Shown: positions 1 through 8,149 of the stretch, in pieces
Layout: each line of letters starts with the position of its first letter
Position numbering within the stretch: position 1 is the first letter of the stretch
NCBI GenBank assembly: GCA_050955105.1
Contig: JBPBQZ010000085.1
Location: 70,600 to 134,599 of the forward strand
Length of the DNA: 64,000 nt
Direction: 5' to 3'
Source of the DNA: JBPBQZ01 sp050955105
GTDB taxonomy: Bacteria; Pseudomonadota; Gammaproteobacteria; Burkholderiales; Burkholderiaceae
Notes under the pieces: generated by a model
What the model was told of the DNA's origin: nothing
The model's input: the letters and a program-made list of their open reading frames with translations, nothing else
Database searches by the model: none
Program-made: the position numbers and the translations under genes

Positions 1-583
1 CGCCATCAACCTCGATGCCACCGCCTTCCAGCGTCAACACCGAGCGTATCGGCTCGGCGCGGGCCCTTGCTGCGACACTGGCGGCGATGGTTGCGTCATC
101 GGCATGCTGTTGCTTGCCGCCCCAACCATTGAAGTTGAAGGCGACCGCACCGAGGCGTCGCTGGTTATCGAGCACGAAAACCGGGCCGCTATCGCGTATC
201 CAGATATCGTCCAGTGCCGCATCCCATAGCGTTACGCGCGGCCCACAGGTCGATTGAGCCAATTCGCGTTCTTCCGGACGAACCAGCATCTTCACCGGCT
301 CGTGCTCGGCAATGGTCCGGGCGATCGCGGCGATCTGGCTTTGCACGGCCGCGATCGAGCCAGGCTTCCACGTATGTTTGCTGGCACCGAATGCCATCCA
401 GGTACAGTCGTGCAGCTCGTGCTCACCCGGCATCCGCCACGTCTGGGGTTGCTGCTCGATAGAGGGGTGCGCTTGCTCGAACTGATTCGCAAGTCGCAGC
501 CCGGAATCGGCTTCGGTCGACTCAGGCGCATCTTGGGCAGTGTCGGGCTGGATGGGCGAAAATTGTTCAGGCGCTAGTCTCAT
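1..583 (-). CDS. aguA: agmatine deiminase, N-terminal part (cut by window edge)
   Basis: Agmatine deiminase hydrolyses agmatine to N-carbamoylputrescine plus ammonia, feeding putrescine synthesis. Reading the minus strand from the ATG at 583 gives 194 open codons that run off base 1, so the C-terminal half, including the catalytic Cys, lies outside. Family marks are clear: TWMAFG at residues 61-66, WIRDSGP at 128-134 (guanidino-group-modifying enzyme signature), NGWGGK at 152-157 and LEGGG at 185-189 followed by DG. About 50 residues precede the usual family start; the internal ATG at 433 (MPGEHELHDC) is an alternative start, and neither has a strong ribosome site. The guanidine-deiminase family assignment is firm; agmatine as substrate is inferred from the overall resemblance to AguA. 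Confidence 0.88.
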   Translation of the reverse strand, partial: MRLAPEQFSPIQPDTAQDAPESTEADSGLRLANQFEQAHPSIEQQPQTWRMPGEHELHDCTWMAFGASKHTWKPGSIAAVQSQIAAIARTIAEHEPVKMLVRPEERELAQSTCGPRVTLWDAALDDIWIRDSGPVFVLDNQRRLGAVAFNFNGWGGKQQHADDATIAASVAARARAEPIRSVLTLEGGGIEVDG

Positions 584-956
584 GGCAATCGTCGGTAAGT
601 AATGAGGAGACCAATATATCGACGACGAAAGGGTTTGCGAAGTAGGCCGTTCGGCTAGTAGGCGAGCAGCGTAGTTGCGACTAGCATCTGCCTTGTCGCC
701 GCTGAATTAGTCGTCCGCAAGTCGCTTGCTCCAAGTCACCTGGGAACGGCGGAGCTTTCTCCTTACCGCAGCAAGCGGCGGGAGCCCCGATCTTTGACAA
801 TTCGCATTTCATGCCCAGAGCACGCCGAGTCGCCATTTGGTGTGCGGCCGACACCGCAATAACTTCGCGCAGCGGCAGCAGCCGCTCGAATCTGCCCACG
901 CGTCGGTTAGCGGCGTGGCAGAATGAATGCCCGATGACGAACGAGAGGAAACTCCG
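584..956. other. intergenic region, no gene seen
   Basis: This 373-base stretch separates two divergent genes and must carry their promoters. Frames crossing it on the minus strand run antisense through the DUF3175 gene and have no family resemblance. No convincing repeat, RNA or operator was found. Confidence 0.5.
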
Positions 957-1412
957 ATGCCAGACACTTCGTCGAAACCTTCCGGTGCAGCCGCTGCCAA
1001 GGGCGCTAGCCCGCGCCATGCCACAAAACCTGCCGCCAAGCACGTTCCAGCAAGCAGCAAGTCGGCCAGCACAGCTTCGAAACCCGCGGCGCCGCGACGC
1101 CGGGCCCGGAAAAATCCGGCGCACGGCAAGGCGACCCGTGGCAAATGGTCGAATGCGGTAACGCAGCAAAGTGACGCGCTGGATCTTGAATCCGCGGTCT
1201 TCAAATCGAAAGACCCGACCCGCGTAGCGAAGTCGTTGAAAAGCTCGGCCGAGAAAAGCAAGCGTCGCAAGGGCAGTCCGTTGCAGTCGGCGATGTCGAT
1301 GCTTAATTTTTATATCAACCGCGCTGGCAAGAATCTGCCGAAGGACCAAAAGAGCGTATTGCAAAAGGCTAAGGTGCGCTTGCGACAATTGTTCGGCCGT
1401 CCGGCTGCCTAG
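957..1412 (+). CDS. DUF3175 family protein
   Basis: A 151-residue basic protein of unknown function. The N-terminal ~55 residues are Ala/Lys/Pro/Ser-rich and look disordered; residues ~60-150 form the DUF3175 core (RGKWSNAVTQQSDALDLE, then AKSLKSSAEKSKRRK and a C-terminal helix-rich MLNFYINRAGKNL segment). The ATG at 957 is preferred because AGAGGA sits 8 bases upstream; an in-frame ATG at 927 has no ribosome site. It stands alone, with 370 bases of apparently non-coding DNA between it and the divergent agmatine deiminase gene. The lysine-rich sequence is compatible with nucleic-acid binding, but that is only inference. Confidence 0.8.
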   Translation: MPDTSSKPSGAAAAKGASPRHATKPAAKHVPASSKSASTASKPAAPRRRARKNPAHGKATRGKWSNAVTQQSDALDLESAVFKSKDPTRVAKSLKSSAEKSKRRKGSPLQSAMSMLNFYINRAGKNLPKDQKSVLQKAKVRLRQLFGRPAA

Positions 1413-1557
1413 CGCCACCGTCGCCGCGCAAGTGTACGAAGCTTGCGTCCCGCAGACCTCGGCGCCCCGTTCCGATCAGGCGCGGAGATGAGGCCGAATG
1501 GGGCGCCGCTACCGTCTCGACGCCGCTGATGCTCGATTGCCCGCGGCTGCTCAGCGC

Positions 1558-2112
1558 TTATTTCATTCGGCCGGGCGGGCTGACCGGCATGGGAACGTCG
1601 AGCTTGCTGCCATCCGAAAGGTCGATTTCCACATGTATGGTGTCGCCTGGCGCGATCTTGTGCTTGGCGTCGGTCAACATCAGGTGGTAGTCGCCTGGCG
1701 ACAGGGCAATCTGCCCATGCGCGGGAACATCCAGCTTATCCACCATCTCCATCCGTTCGGACGAGCCGTTGTGAACGGAGCGGTGCAGCATTGCGCTGTC
1801 GTAATCGGGACTGCTCGCCGACACGATCGCTAGAGTCTGGCTGCCATGGTTGACGATCGTCATATATCCGGCGGCTGGTAAGCCACTGGGCAGCCAACGG
1901 ACCCAGGCCCCGGAAACGCTGACGGCGTTAGCTGGAGCGGCTTCTGATGAAGGTGCGCAGATGAGCGCCCCCACCAATGAAATGCCGCCGAAGAGGGCCG
2001 CGCGCGTGGCCGTTATGCGGCGCGCGCGTGGCTGCAGCGAATTGATCGGCGCGTCGGTGCTTTGAGGTTTTGCCGGCGCCGGCAAGCGACGTGCGGGAAC
2101 AAGGAAATTCAT
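1558..2112 (-). CDS. periplasmic copper chaperone PCu(A)C
   Basis: PCu(A)C proteins carry Cu(I) in the periplasm and help load the CuA and CuB sites of cytochrome oxidase. The 184-residue product has a long basic N-terminus, a hydrophobic export segment at about residues 35-58 ending in SSEAAPA, then a cupredoxin-like domain starting VSVSGAWVRW. The Met/His copper ligands of the family can be placed: MLH, then RMEMV, then YHLML near the C-terminus. The gene starts 15 bases after the stop of the SCO1 homologue on the same strand, so the two form a copper-delivery operon. The ribosome site is weak, so the exact start is uncertain: 40 residues may precede the true signal peptide. Confidence 0.88.
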   Translation of the reverse strand: MNFLVPARRLPAPAKPQSTDAPINSLQPRARRITATRAALFGGISLVGALICAPSSEAAPANAVSVSGAWVRWLPSGLPAAGYMTIVNHGSQTLAIVSASSPDYDSAMLHRSVHNGSSERMEMVDKLDVPAHGQIALSPGDYHLMLTDAKHKIAPGDTIHVEIDLSDGSKLDVPMPVSPPGRMK

Positions 2113-2127
2113 GGTGTCCAGTAAGGT

Positions 2128-2871
2128 TCAAGACCGCGCCAGTCGGCGCAGGTCGTGCATCATGTTTTCGGCGGTATCCGTCGATGACCCGAGCAGTCGC
2201 GCCCGGCCCGTTTTGTCGAATATATAGATCGCGGAACTGTGCGTCACCTCGTAGGCGCCAGATGGGTCTGCTTTCGCCGCCTCATAGGCTACGCGGTAGC
2301 GCTTGGCCAACGCTTCGATCGCCGCATCGTTGCCAGTCAATCCCACGGCGTGCTCGGCATCGAAGGCATCGACATACGCGTGCATCACCGGCGGCGTGTC
2401 GCGCTGCGGATCGACCGAGATAAAGAGAATCCGCACGTCGCGCGCGTCGCTGCCCATTCGACGCAAGACGTCGGTGAGATGCGCCAGCGTGGTGGGGCAA
2501 ACATCCGGACAGTGCGTGTAGCCAAAGTAAACGAGCGCGATCTTGCCGCGGTAGGCCTCGGCCGTCACTGGATGTCCGTCATCGGCGACTAGTGAGAACT
2601 TCAGATCCGGCAAATGACCGGTAATGTCGGTGAGTCCCCACTTAGTGTCGTTGGACGAGCAGGCACTGAACGACACGGACAACAAAACCGCTGTCAGCGT
2701 GACGAAGAGAGTTCGCCAGACGCGATACGAGAGCAGGGGATGTAGAGCCGTCTGGAGGAGCCGAGGTTTTCGCGCACTTGCGGCACGGGCATCGTATCGG
2801 CAAGGCCTCGTCTGAAGACTAATGAGGCGGTCTGCCGACTGTAAAGGCAGAGAGTTAAGCGACCGCTTCAT
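2128..2871 (-). CDS. SCO1/SenC copper-delivery lipoprotein
   Basis: SCO1/SenC proteins bind copper with two Cys and a His in a thioredoxin fold and mature the CuA centre of cytochrome c oxidase. Here the CPDVC motif is at residues 121-125 and the distal His at 211 (VTHSSAIYIFD), so all three ligands are present. A lipobox-like VSFSAC with Cys71 follows a hydrophobic segment (residues 53-70), predicting a membrane-anchored lipoprotein. Only one ATG, at 2871, is available and gives an N-terminus about 50 residues longer than usual; no nearby GTG or TTG fits better. Its stop lies just upstream of the PCu(A)C gene, with which it is probably co-transcribed. Confidence 0.9.
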   Translation of the reverse strand: MKRSLNSLPLQSADRLISLQTRPCRYDARAASARKPRLLQTALHPLLSYRVWRTLFVTLTAVLLSVSFSACSSNDTKWGLTDITGHLPDLKFSLVADDGHPVTAEAYRGKIALVYFGYTHCPDVCPTTLAHLTDVLRRMGSDARDVRILFISVDPQRDTPPVMHAYVDAFDAEHAVGLTGNDAAIEALAKRYRVAYEAAKADPSGAYEVTHSSAIYIFDKTGRARLLGSSTDTAENMMHDLRRLARS

Positions 2872-3144
2872 ACCCAGGGAATTCCAAAATGGTGAAGGTG
2901 TTTGCTTGAAAAGCGCTAAGACTTTAACGCATTTCCTTGCTCTTCAATCGGCTTGGCAGTGAGATTGGGGCAATTTGACGCATCAGGAATCGAGCGTTGT
3001 AAGATGCTCATCCGTATCGCAACACCTCGCGCCAGTTCGCGACGCCCTGTAGCCCTTCGTAGCTCGGAATCTCCTGTCGTGCTGCATGTGGGTTCCCGTC
3101 ACGCCGTCGCCTCGGCGCTCAACAACCAATCAGCTGGACAGCCA

Positions 3145-3885
3145 ATGCCGGAATCATTTCGCTTTCCCCCGCTGGCGCGGGTCGCCTTCTTTTTCGATTT
3201 CGACGGCACCTTGGTCGATTTGGCTGCCACGCCCGATGCCGTGCAAGTTTCGCCTCGCCTCATTGGCTTACTGTCGGCGCTGGCCGAACGTACCGATGGT
3301 GCTCTGGCCATTGTCTCTGGCCGGCCGCTGGCCGACATCGACCAGTTTCTGGCGCCGCTGCGATTGCCAACTGCCGGTTCCCACGGAGCCGAGCGTCGTG
3401 ATGCGTTCGGTAAGCAATGGCGGCTGAATGCCGCGGAGGCGCCTCTCGCTCAAATGGCCGATGAACTCGGCGCCGTGGCCCGCAGCCACCCCGGCATGTT
3501 GCTCGAGCGCAAGGTTGCCGGCGTTGCGCTGCATTTTCGAAATGCGCCAGACTGCGAAGCGGTGGCACGCGCTGCGGCGGAGCGTCTGATTGCGCGATAC
3601 GCGGACGCTTTCGTGCTGCAGCCCGGCAAGATGGTTTTCGAAATCAAGCCTAAAGGCGTTGATAAAGGGCAGGCTATCGCAGCGTTCATGGGCGAAGCGC
3701 CATTTGTTTCTCGTATACCGATTTTCGCCGGTGACGACCTGACGGACGAAAAGGGTTTTGCGGTCGTCAATGAGGCCGGTGGCGTTTCAGTGAAGATCGG
3801 CAACGGTGACTCGATAGCCACGCTGCGAATCGCATCGGTTCCGGCATTTCTCGAGTGGCTCGACGCGCGCCTTGCCGGCGAATGA
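3145..3885 (+). CDS. otsB: trehalose-6-phosphate phosphatase
   Basis: OtsB removes phosphate from trehalose 6-phosphate, the second step of trehalose synthesis. The 246-residue protein is a HAD-superfamily enzyme: motif I FFFDFDGTLVD with Asp18 and Asp20, SGRPLADID (motif II region), the HGAERRD segment, and a C-terminal GDDLTDEKGF (motif III). An upstream in-frame reading continues to 2953 but shows no family homology; the ATG at 3145 (MPESFRF) sits directly before the catalytic domain at the usual distance. No otsA (trehalose-6-phosphate synthase) is in the window. Downstream is a convergent ABC exporter gene. Confidence 0.92.
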   Translation: MPESFRFPPLARVAFFFDFDGTLVDLAATPDAVQVSPRLIGLLSALAERTDGALAIVSGRPLADIDQFLAPLRLPTAGSHGAERRDAFGKQWRLNAAEAPLAQMADELGAVARSHPGMLLERKVAGVALHFRNAPDCEAVARAAAERLIARYADAFVLQPGKMVFEIKPKGVDKGQAIAAFMGEAPFVSRIPIFAGDDLTDEKGFAVVNEAGGVSVKIGNGDSIATLRIASVPAFLEWLDARLAGE

Positions 3886-3941
3886 TCTCGCCTCCAAAAC
3901 GCTGCGGTGCGCCGTGCGTGGCACCCCACGATAACGGCGTA

Positions 3942-5816
3942 TCAGGCCACCCAGGCCGCGTGGTGCTGTTGCACATCATGCAGCGCCGGGTCGAGCGGCC
4001 GACCCGCTTGTCGCGACAGCAATTCCCGATAAAGTCCTGGTTGATTGCGTAATATCTCGGGGGTGTTGTCGTCGACGATCTTGCCCTCGCTCATCACCAC
4101 GATGCGATCGAAATTCTGCAGTGTGGACAAACGGTGGGCGATGGCGATTACGGTGCGTCCTCGCATTACGCGGTCGAGAGCCTGTTGAATTGCCTCTTCC
4201 GACGCGCTGTCGAGAGCGGAAGTGGCTTCGTCCAGCAGCAAAATCGGCGCGTCTTTCAGAATGGCACGCGCAATGGCGATACGTTGCCGTTGACCGCCCG
4301 ACAGCTTGATGCCGCGGTCGCCGACAATGGTGTCGAAGCCTTCTGGCATGGCCTCGATAAATTCGGTACAGCGCGCTTCGTCAGCGGCGGCATATACCTC
4401 TTCCGCGCTCGCGTCCGGTCGGCCATATTGAATGTTTTCAAGCACCGATCGATGAAATAGCGAAATATCTTGCGGCACCACAGCAATCGCATGCCGCAAA
4501 CTGTCCTGCGTCAGTAGAGCAATGTCCTGCCCATCGACTTTGATGGCGCCATCCTGGGCTTCGTAAAAACGCTGCAGCAGCGACAGCACCGTAGACTTGC
4601 CGGCGCCAGATCGGCCGATCAATCCCACGCGCTGGCCGGCCGGAACGGTCAGATTAAAGTCTTCAAGAATTGCCTTGCGCCGCGGATAGGCGAAGTGCAC
4701 GTGCTCGAATTCAACTCGGCCGCCCTGTCGCACCAGGCTCTCAGCGCCAGCCTGATCGGGCATTTCGTGAGGCTGCAGCAGCGTTTCCACCGCCTCCGCC
4801 AAACGTGCCACGTGCTGAGTAATATCGACCAACGCCACGGCAAGATCGCGCGTGCCATGCAAAATCGTGAAGCCCAAGGAACTGATCAGTACGATATCGC
4901 CGGAAGTGGCTTGGCCCCGCTGCCACAGCAATAACGACCAACCCAGCAATGCAGCGGAAAGAATGGCCGTGACTACCGCATGCAGCAGCCGCAGCTTTTC
5001 GAGATAAAGCAGGCTGCGAGTGCGCGCCGACATTTCTTCTTCGACCTTGCCGCCGAAGCGCTGCTGTTCGCGAAATGTGGCGCCGAATGCTCGCACGAGG
5101 CCCATGTTGCCGATGACATCCACCAATTCGCCGTCGACCGCCGCGGCCTTGGTCGCGAAAACGTGGTGGCGCTGCGTGCCACGCCCGGCCAGCTTGAACA
5201 AAACGGCCGCAAGAATCGCTGAAGTCACCAGCAAGCCGGCCGCCATGATCGGATTGACGGCGATCACCATCAAGATCGCGCCCGTCACCGCCAGACATGG
5301 CGGTAAAACGTTCCAGGAAAAAGTGTTTTCGGCGATATACGTAGCGTTCGACGTGGCCGTGATGCGGCTGGCCAGCATGCCCGGCTGCTTTTCCGAGAAA
5401 TAGGTGGGCGCGTGACCGCTCAGATAACGAAACAGGTCGCGCCGCAAATCCCCGGTGACTTTTACGAATGCGTGCGATCCCACCCATCCGCCAATGCGCC
5501 ACAACATATTGTCAGCGGCGATCAAACCGACCAAAATCAGGAACGCGTCGAGCAGGGTACCGCTGGCGCTGGCCTGCCGGCCCATGCCGAGGACGTCGAT
5601 CAAATGTTTGATCGCGTACTGCGAAGCCAATGCGCAGCCGACCGCCGATAGCACACTGATCATAACAACCGCGTGTGACCATGGATGACGCCGGATGTAA
5701 CGGAACAGAAACGACAACGGACGGTCCGCGTAGCTTGAGAGTTCCGCGTTACGCGCATTGCGCTCGGCGACGGAGAGATGTTCAAAGGAACGCGCTGACG
5801 CGTGGGGAATTGCCAT
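3942..5816 (-). CDS. ABC transporter, fused permease/ATPase (MsbA/MDR-type exporter)
   Basis: A 624-residue exporter half-transporter that should work as a homodimer in the inner membrane. Residues ~45-340 carry the transmembrane domain; residues ~365-590 the nucleotide-binding domain with Walker A GRSGAGKST (401-409), signature LSGGQ (505-509), Walker B LLLDEATSALD (526-536) and an AHRLST H-loop. The ATG at 5816 (MAIPHAS) is preferred over one 33 codons upstream because GAGG lies 6 bases before it. The substrate cannot be read from the sequence; lipid, glycan or drug export are all possible. It lies between otsB and a divergent GT4 glycosyltransferase, a context that hints at glycan or lipid export but does not prove it. 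Confidence 0.88.
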   Translation of the reverse strand: MAIPHASARSFEHLSVAERNARNAELSSYADRPLSFLFRYIRRHPWSHAVVMISVLSAVGCALASQYAIKHLIDVLGMGRQASASGTLLDAFLILVGLIAADNMLWRIGGWVGSHAFVKVTGDLRRDLFRYLSGHAPTYFSEKQPGMLASRITATSNATYIAENTFSWNVLPPCLAVTGAILMVIAVNPIMAAGLLVTSAILAAVLFKLAGRGTQRHHVFATKAAAVDGELVDVIGNMGLVRAFGATFREQQRFGGKVEEEMSARTRSLLYLEKLRLLHAVVTAILSAALLGWSLLLWQRGQATSGDIVLISSLGFTILHGTRDLAVALVDITQHVARLAEAVETLLQPHEMPDQAGAESLVRQGGRVEFEHVHFAYPRRKAILEDFNLTVPAGQRVGLIGRSGAGKSTVLSLLQRFYEAQDGAIKVDGQDIALLTQDSLRHAIAVVPQDISLFHRSVLENIQYGRPDASAEEVYAAADEARCTEFIEAMPEGFDTIVGDRGIKLSGGQRQRIAIARAILKDAPILLLDEATSALDSASEEAIQQALDRVMRGRTVIAIAHRLSTLQNFDRIVVMSEGKIVDDNTPEILRNQPGLYRELLSRQAGRPLDPALHDVQQHHAAWVA

Positions 5817-6099
5817 AAAGGCCTCAAGACGGATGGTGCGGAGAAAACAAGACGCGCCATGCTTGCCGCAGTGCAACGTAATGTACGTGAGTCGTCCCAA
5901 AACGGAAGAGCCCAAGTGTTTCCATGATGTAACAAGATAAATAGTTTGAAATCATCGCCGCCACCGATTTTGCGCTCGCCGATAATCGCACCACGGATTC
6001 GCCTGGAGCCGCCGCATGGCCAACGCAGGCTGAAAGCCGGCCCAGTGCCCGATGGCGGGCCATATCGTTCGTCACGTTTTCAATGGATCAGGACTACCT

Positions 6100-7161
6100 A
6101 TGCGTATCGCCCAAGTCGCGCCCTTGCACGAGGCGGTGCCGCCGAAGCTCTATGGCGGCACGGAGCGTGTCGTTTCTTATTTGACGGAAGCTCTTGTCGA
6201 ATTGGGACATGAAGTAACGCTGTTCGCCAGCGGCGATTCGCAAACCTCAGCGCGCCTCGAGGCCGTTTGGCCCCAGGCGCTGCGCCTGGATCCCACAATT
6301 CGTGACGCCATGGCGCCGCACATGCTACTGCTGGAAACGGTGCGCCGCCAAGCCGCCGATTTCGACATTTTGCATTTCCACATCGATTATTTCCCATTTT
6401 CGCTATTCACGCGTCAGCGCACGCCGTTCCTCACGACGCTGCATGGTCGGCTCGATCTGCCCGAACTCAGCCCGATCTTCAATGTTTTCCCGGACGCCCC
6501 GGTCGTTTCGATTTCCCAAAACCAGCGTAACCCGTTGCCTCAGGCGCAATGGCTGCGTACCGTCCATCACGGCCTGCCGGAAGGTTTGTTGCGGCCGAGA
6601 ACCGATATCAAGCCGGGCTATCTGGCATTTCTGGGGCGCATCTCGCCAGAGAAACGCGTCGATCGTGCGATTCGCATTGCGCAGCAATGCGGCATGAAAA
6701 TCAAGATTGCGGCGAAACTCGACAAAGCCGATCGAGGTTATTACGAAGAACACATCAAACCCCTGATGGCATTGCCACACGTCGAATACGTCGGCGAAAT
6801 CAACGAGGCCGAAAAATCCTCGTTCCTGTCAGGCGCGCATGCACTGTTGTTCCCGATCGACTGGCCAGAGCCGTTCGGCCTGGTGATGATCGAGGCCATG
6901 GCATGTGGCACTCCAGTGATTGCCTTCAACCGCGGCTCGGTTCCCGAAGTGATTGAAAACGGCGTGTCAGGTTTCGTCGTCGAAGACGAGCTGGGTGCCG
7001 TGGCAGCGGTCAATCGTCTCGGCACACTATCCCGCGAGCGCGTGCGTCGGTGTTTCGAGGAACGCTTTACCGCGCGGGTCATGGCGCAGGCCTATGTGTC
7101 CGCTTACGAGCAGTTGATGCGAAACCAAAGGCCGAATTTGCGCGAAGTTGCGGCAGGCTAG
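6100..7161 (+). CDS. GT4-family glycosyltransferase
   Basis: A 353-residue GT-B fold glycosyltransferase, cytoplasmic or peripheral. The N-terminal domain begins MRIAQVAPLHE with LYGGTERVVSYL (acceptor-side glycine-rich loop), and the C-terminal domain carries FLGRISPEKRVDRAI and the nucleotide-sugar motif EPFGLVMIE followed by AMACGTPVIAF. The ATG at 6100 has AGGA 8 bases upstream; an extension to 6052 is unlikely. The specific donor and acceptor are unknown; similar Burkholderia genes are annotated only as group 1 glycosyltransferases. A strong terminator hairpin follows the stop. Confidence 0.88.
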   Translation: MRIAQVAPLHEAVPPKLYGGTERVVSYLTEALVELGHEVTLFASGDSQTSARLEAVWPQALRLDPTIRDAMAPHMLLLETVRRQAADFDILHFHIDYFPFSLFTRQRTPFLTTLHGRLDLPELSPIFNVFPDAPVVSISQNQRNPLPQAQWLRTVHHGLPEGLLRPRTDIKPGYLAFLGRISPEKRVDRAIRIAQQCGMKIKIAAKLDKADRGYYEEHIKPLMALPHVEYVGEINEAEKSSFLSGAHALLFPIDWPEPFGLVMIEAMACGTPVIAFNRGSVPEVIENGVSGFVVEDELGAVAAVNRLGTLSRERVRRCFEERFTARVMAQAYVSAYEQLMRNQRPNLREVAAG

Positions 7162-7212
7162 GGGGCCTCGCGCTCACTGTCAGGAAGTCTGATCTTCACG
7201 GTACGGCCAGTT

Positions 7213-7249
7213 GGGCGGCGCCCGGTTACTCGGCGCCGCCCAGTCTTTT
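7213..7249 (+). terminator. Rho-independent terminator after the GT4 gene
   Basis: A perfect 10-bp GC stem (GGGCGGCGCC at 7213-7222, GGCGCCGCCC at 7232-7241) with a 9-base loop, followed by AGTCTTTT. It lies 51 bases after the glycosyltransferase stop. Confidence 0.75.
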
Positions 7250-7358
7250 CCGCGCGGCCTATAATCGCTGCGGCAAGGCATATCGGTTCATGCCATCGCC
7301 TACGCGAAATCGGACACTCATGCCGGCCGGCATGCAGATGGGCAAAGCGGAATAATTT

Positions 7359-8138
7359 ATGAGCAGTAGGCGGGGAGGATTGGCGAGGGAAGCGTCGGCG
7401 CCGGGAGCGGCCCTGCTTTTCGTGCTGCGTGCGATTGGGCTGATTATGCTGGCGCGCTGGCTCTATGCCATGTCCTCGATCGGCTTCCTCGGCGGCCTGG
7501 AGGCCATGAGCCGTTCGCTTTGGGCCTGCGGACATGCTTGCTATCTCTTTCTATTGCTGGTGCTGCCGGGCGCCAAGCCCTCGGTCGAACGACCATTTCA
7601 GCCATTGCCGCGCTGGCTGCGCCGCGTGTTGCGGCTGTTCGCCTTGGTGGCCTTCTTTTTCAGCATGTTTTTCATCGTTCAGTTTTTCGTGCAGACCGGC
7701 ACCACGCGCTTAGCGGAAGCCATCATGCAATCGAATGGTTGGCTGGTGTTGGCGCCGGCGCTGTATCTTGCCGTAGTGTGGTTGTGCCGGCCGCGCGCCC
7801 GGTGGCGCAACCGGCCAGCGTCCGGCCAGTTCGCGATCGGCCGTTTTGCCGTACTGGTCGATTTTGCGGCGCGTCAGGCCACCGTCTGGGACGAAACGCG
7901 CCGTCTTGGCCGCTATGCCCTCGATGCTTTATCGATACAACGTCACCAACGTTTCGGCCGGGGCTGGATCGAATTACGTCGGCGTAACATCGCTCCCGGC
8001 CCGGCAGGCACCGGCGGCACCGCGTCGGACACTCGGCTTTTCACCGTCCTTGAGGGCCGGGCCGAACGCCGCGCCGCCGAGCGGCTAAGCGCCGCTTTCG
8101 CGGTCGAGCGCAACACCTTGAGTTCGCCGCCGCAATAA
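7359..8138 (+). CDS. hypothetical inner-membrane protein
   Basis: A 259-residue protein I do not recognise. It has four probable membrane segments in the first ~145 residues (around 17-37, 56-70, 90-112 and 125-143), then a basic, Arg-rich cytoplasmic-looking tail of about 115 residues with no known motif. The start ATG at 7359 has no strong ribosome site. It is convergent with the acyl-CoA ligase gene, leaving only 11 bases between the stops. Codon use looks like that of its neighbours, so it is likely a genuine lineage gene rather than a spurious frame. Confidence 0.6.
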   Translation: MSSRRGGLAREASAPGAALLFVLRAIGLIMLARWLYAMSSIGFLGGLEAMSRSLWACGHACYLFLLLVLPGAKPSVERPFQPLPRWLRRVLRLFALVAFFFSMFFIVQFFVQTGTTRLAEAIMQSNGWLVLAPALYLAVVWLCRPRARWRNRPASGQFAIGRFAVLVDFAARQATVWDETRRLGRYALDALSIQRHQRFGRGWIELRRRNIAPGPAGTGGTASDTRLFTVLEGRAERRAAERLSAAFAVERNTLSSPPQ

Positions 8139-8149
8139 TAAGCGTCGGT

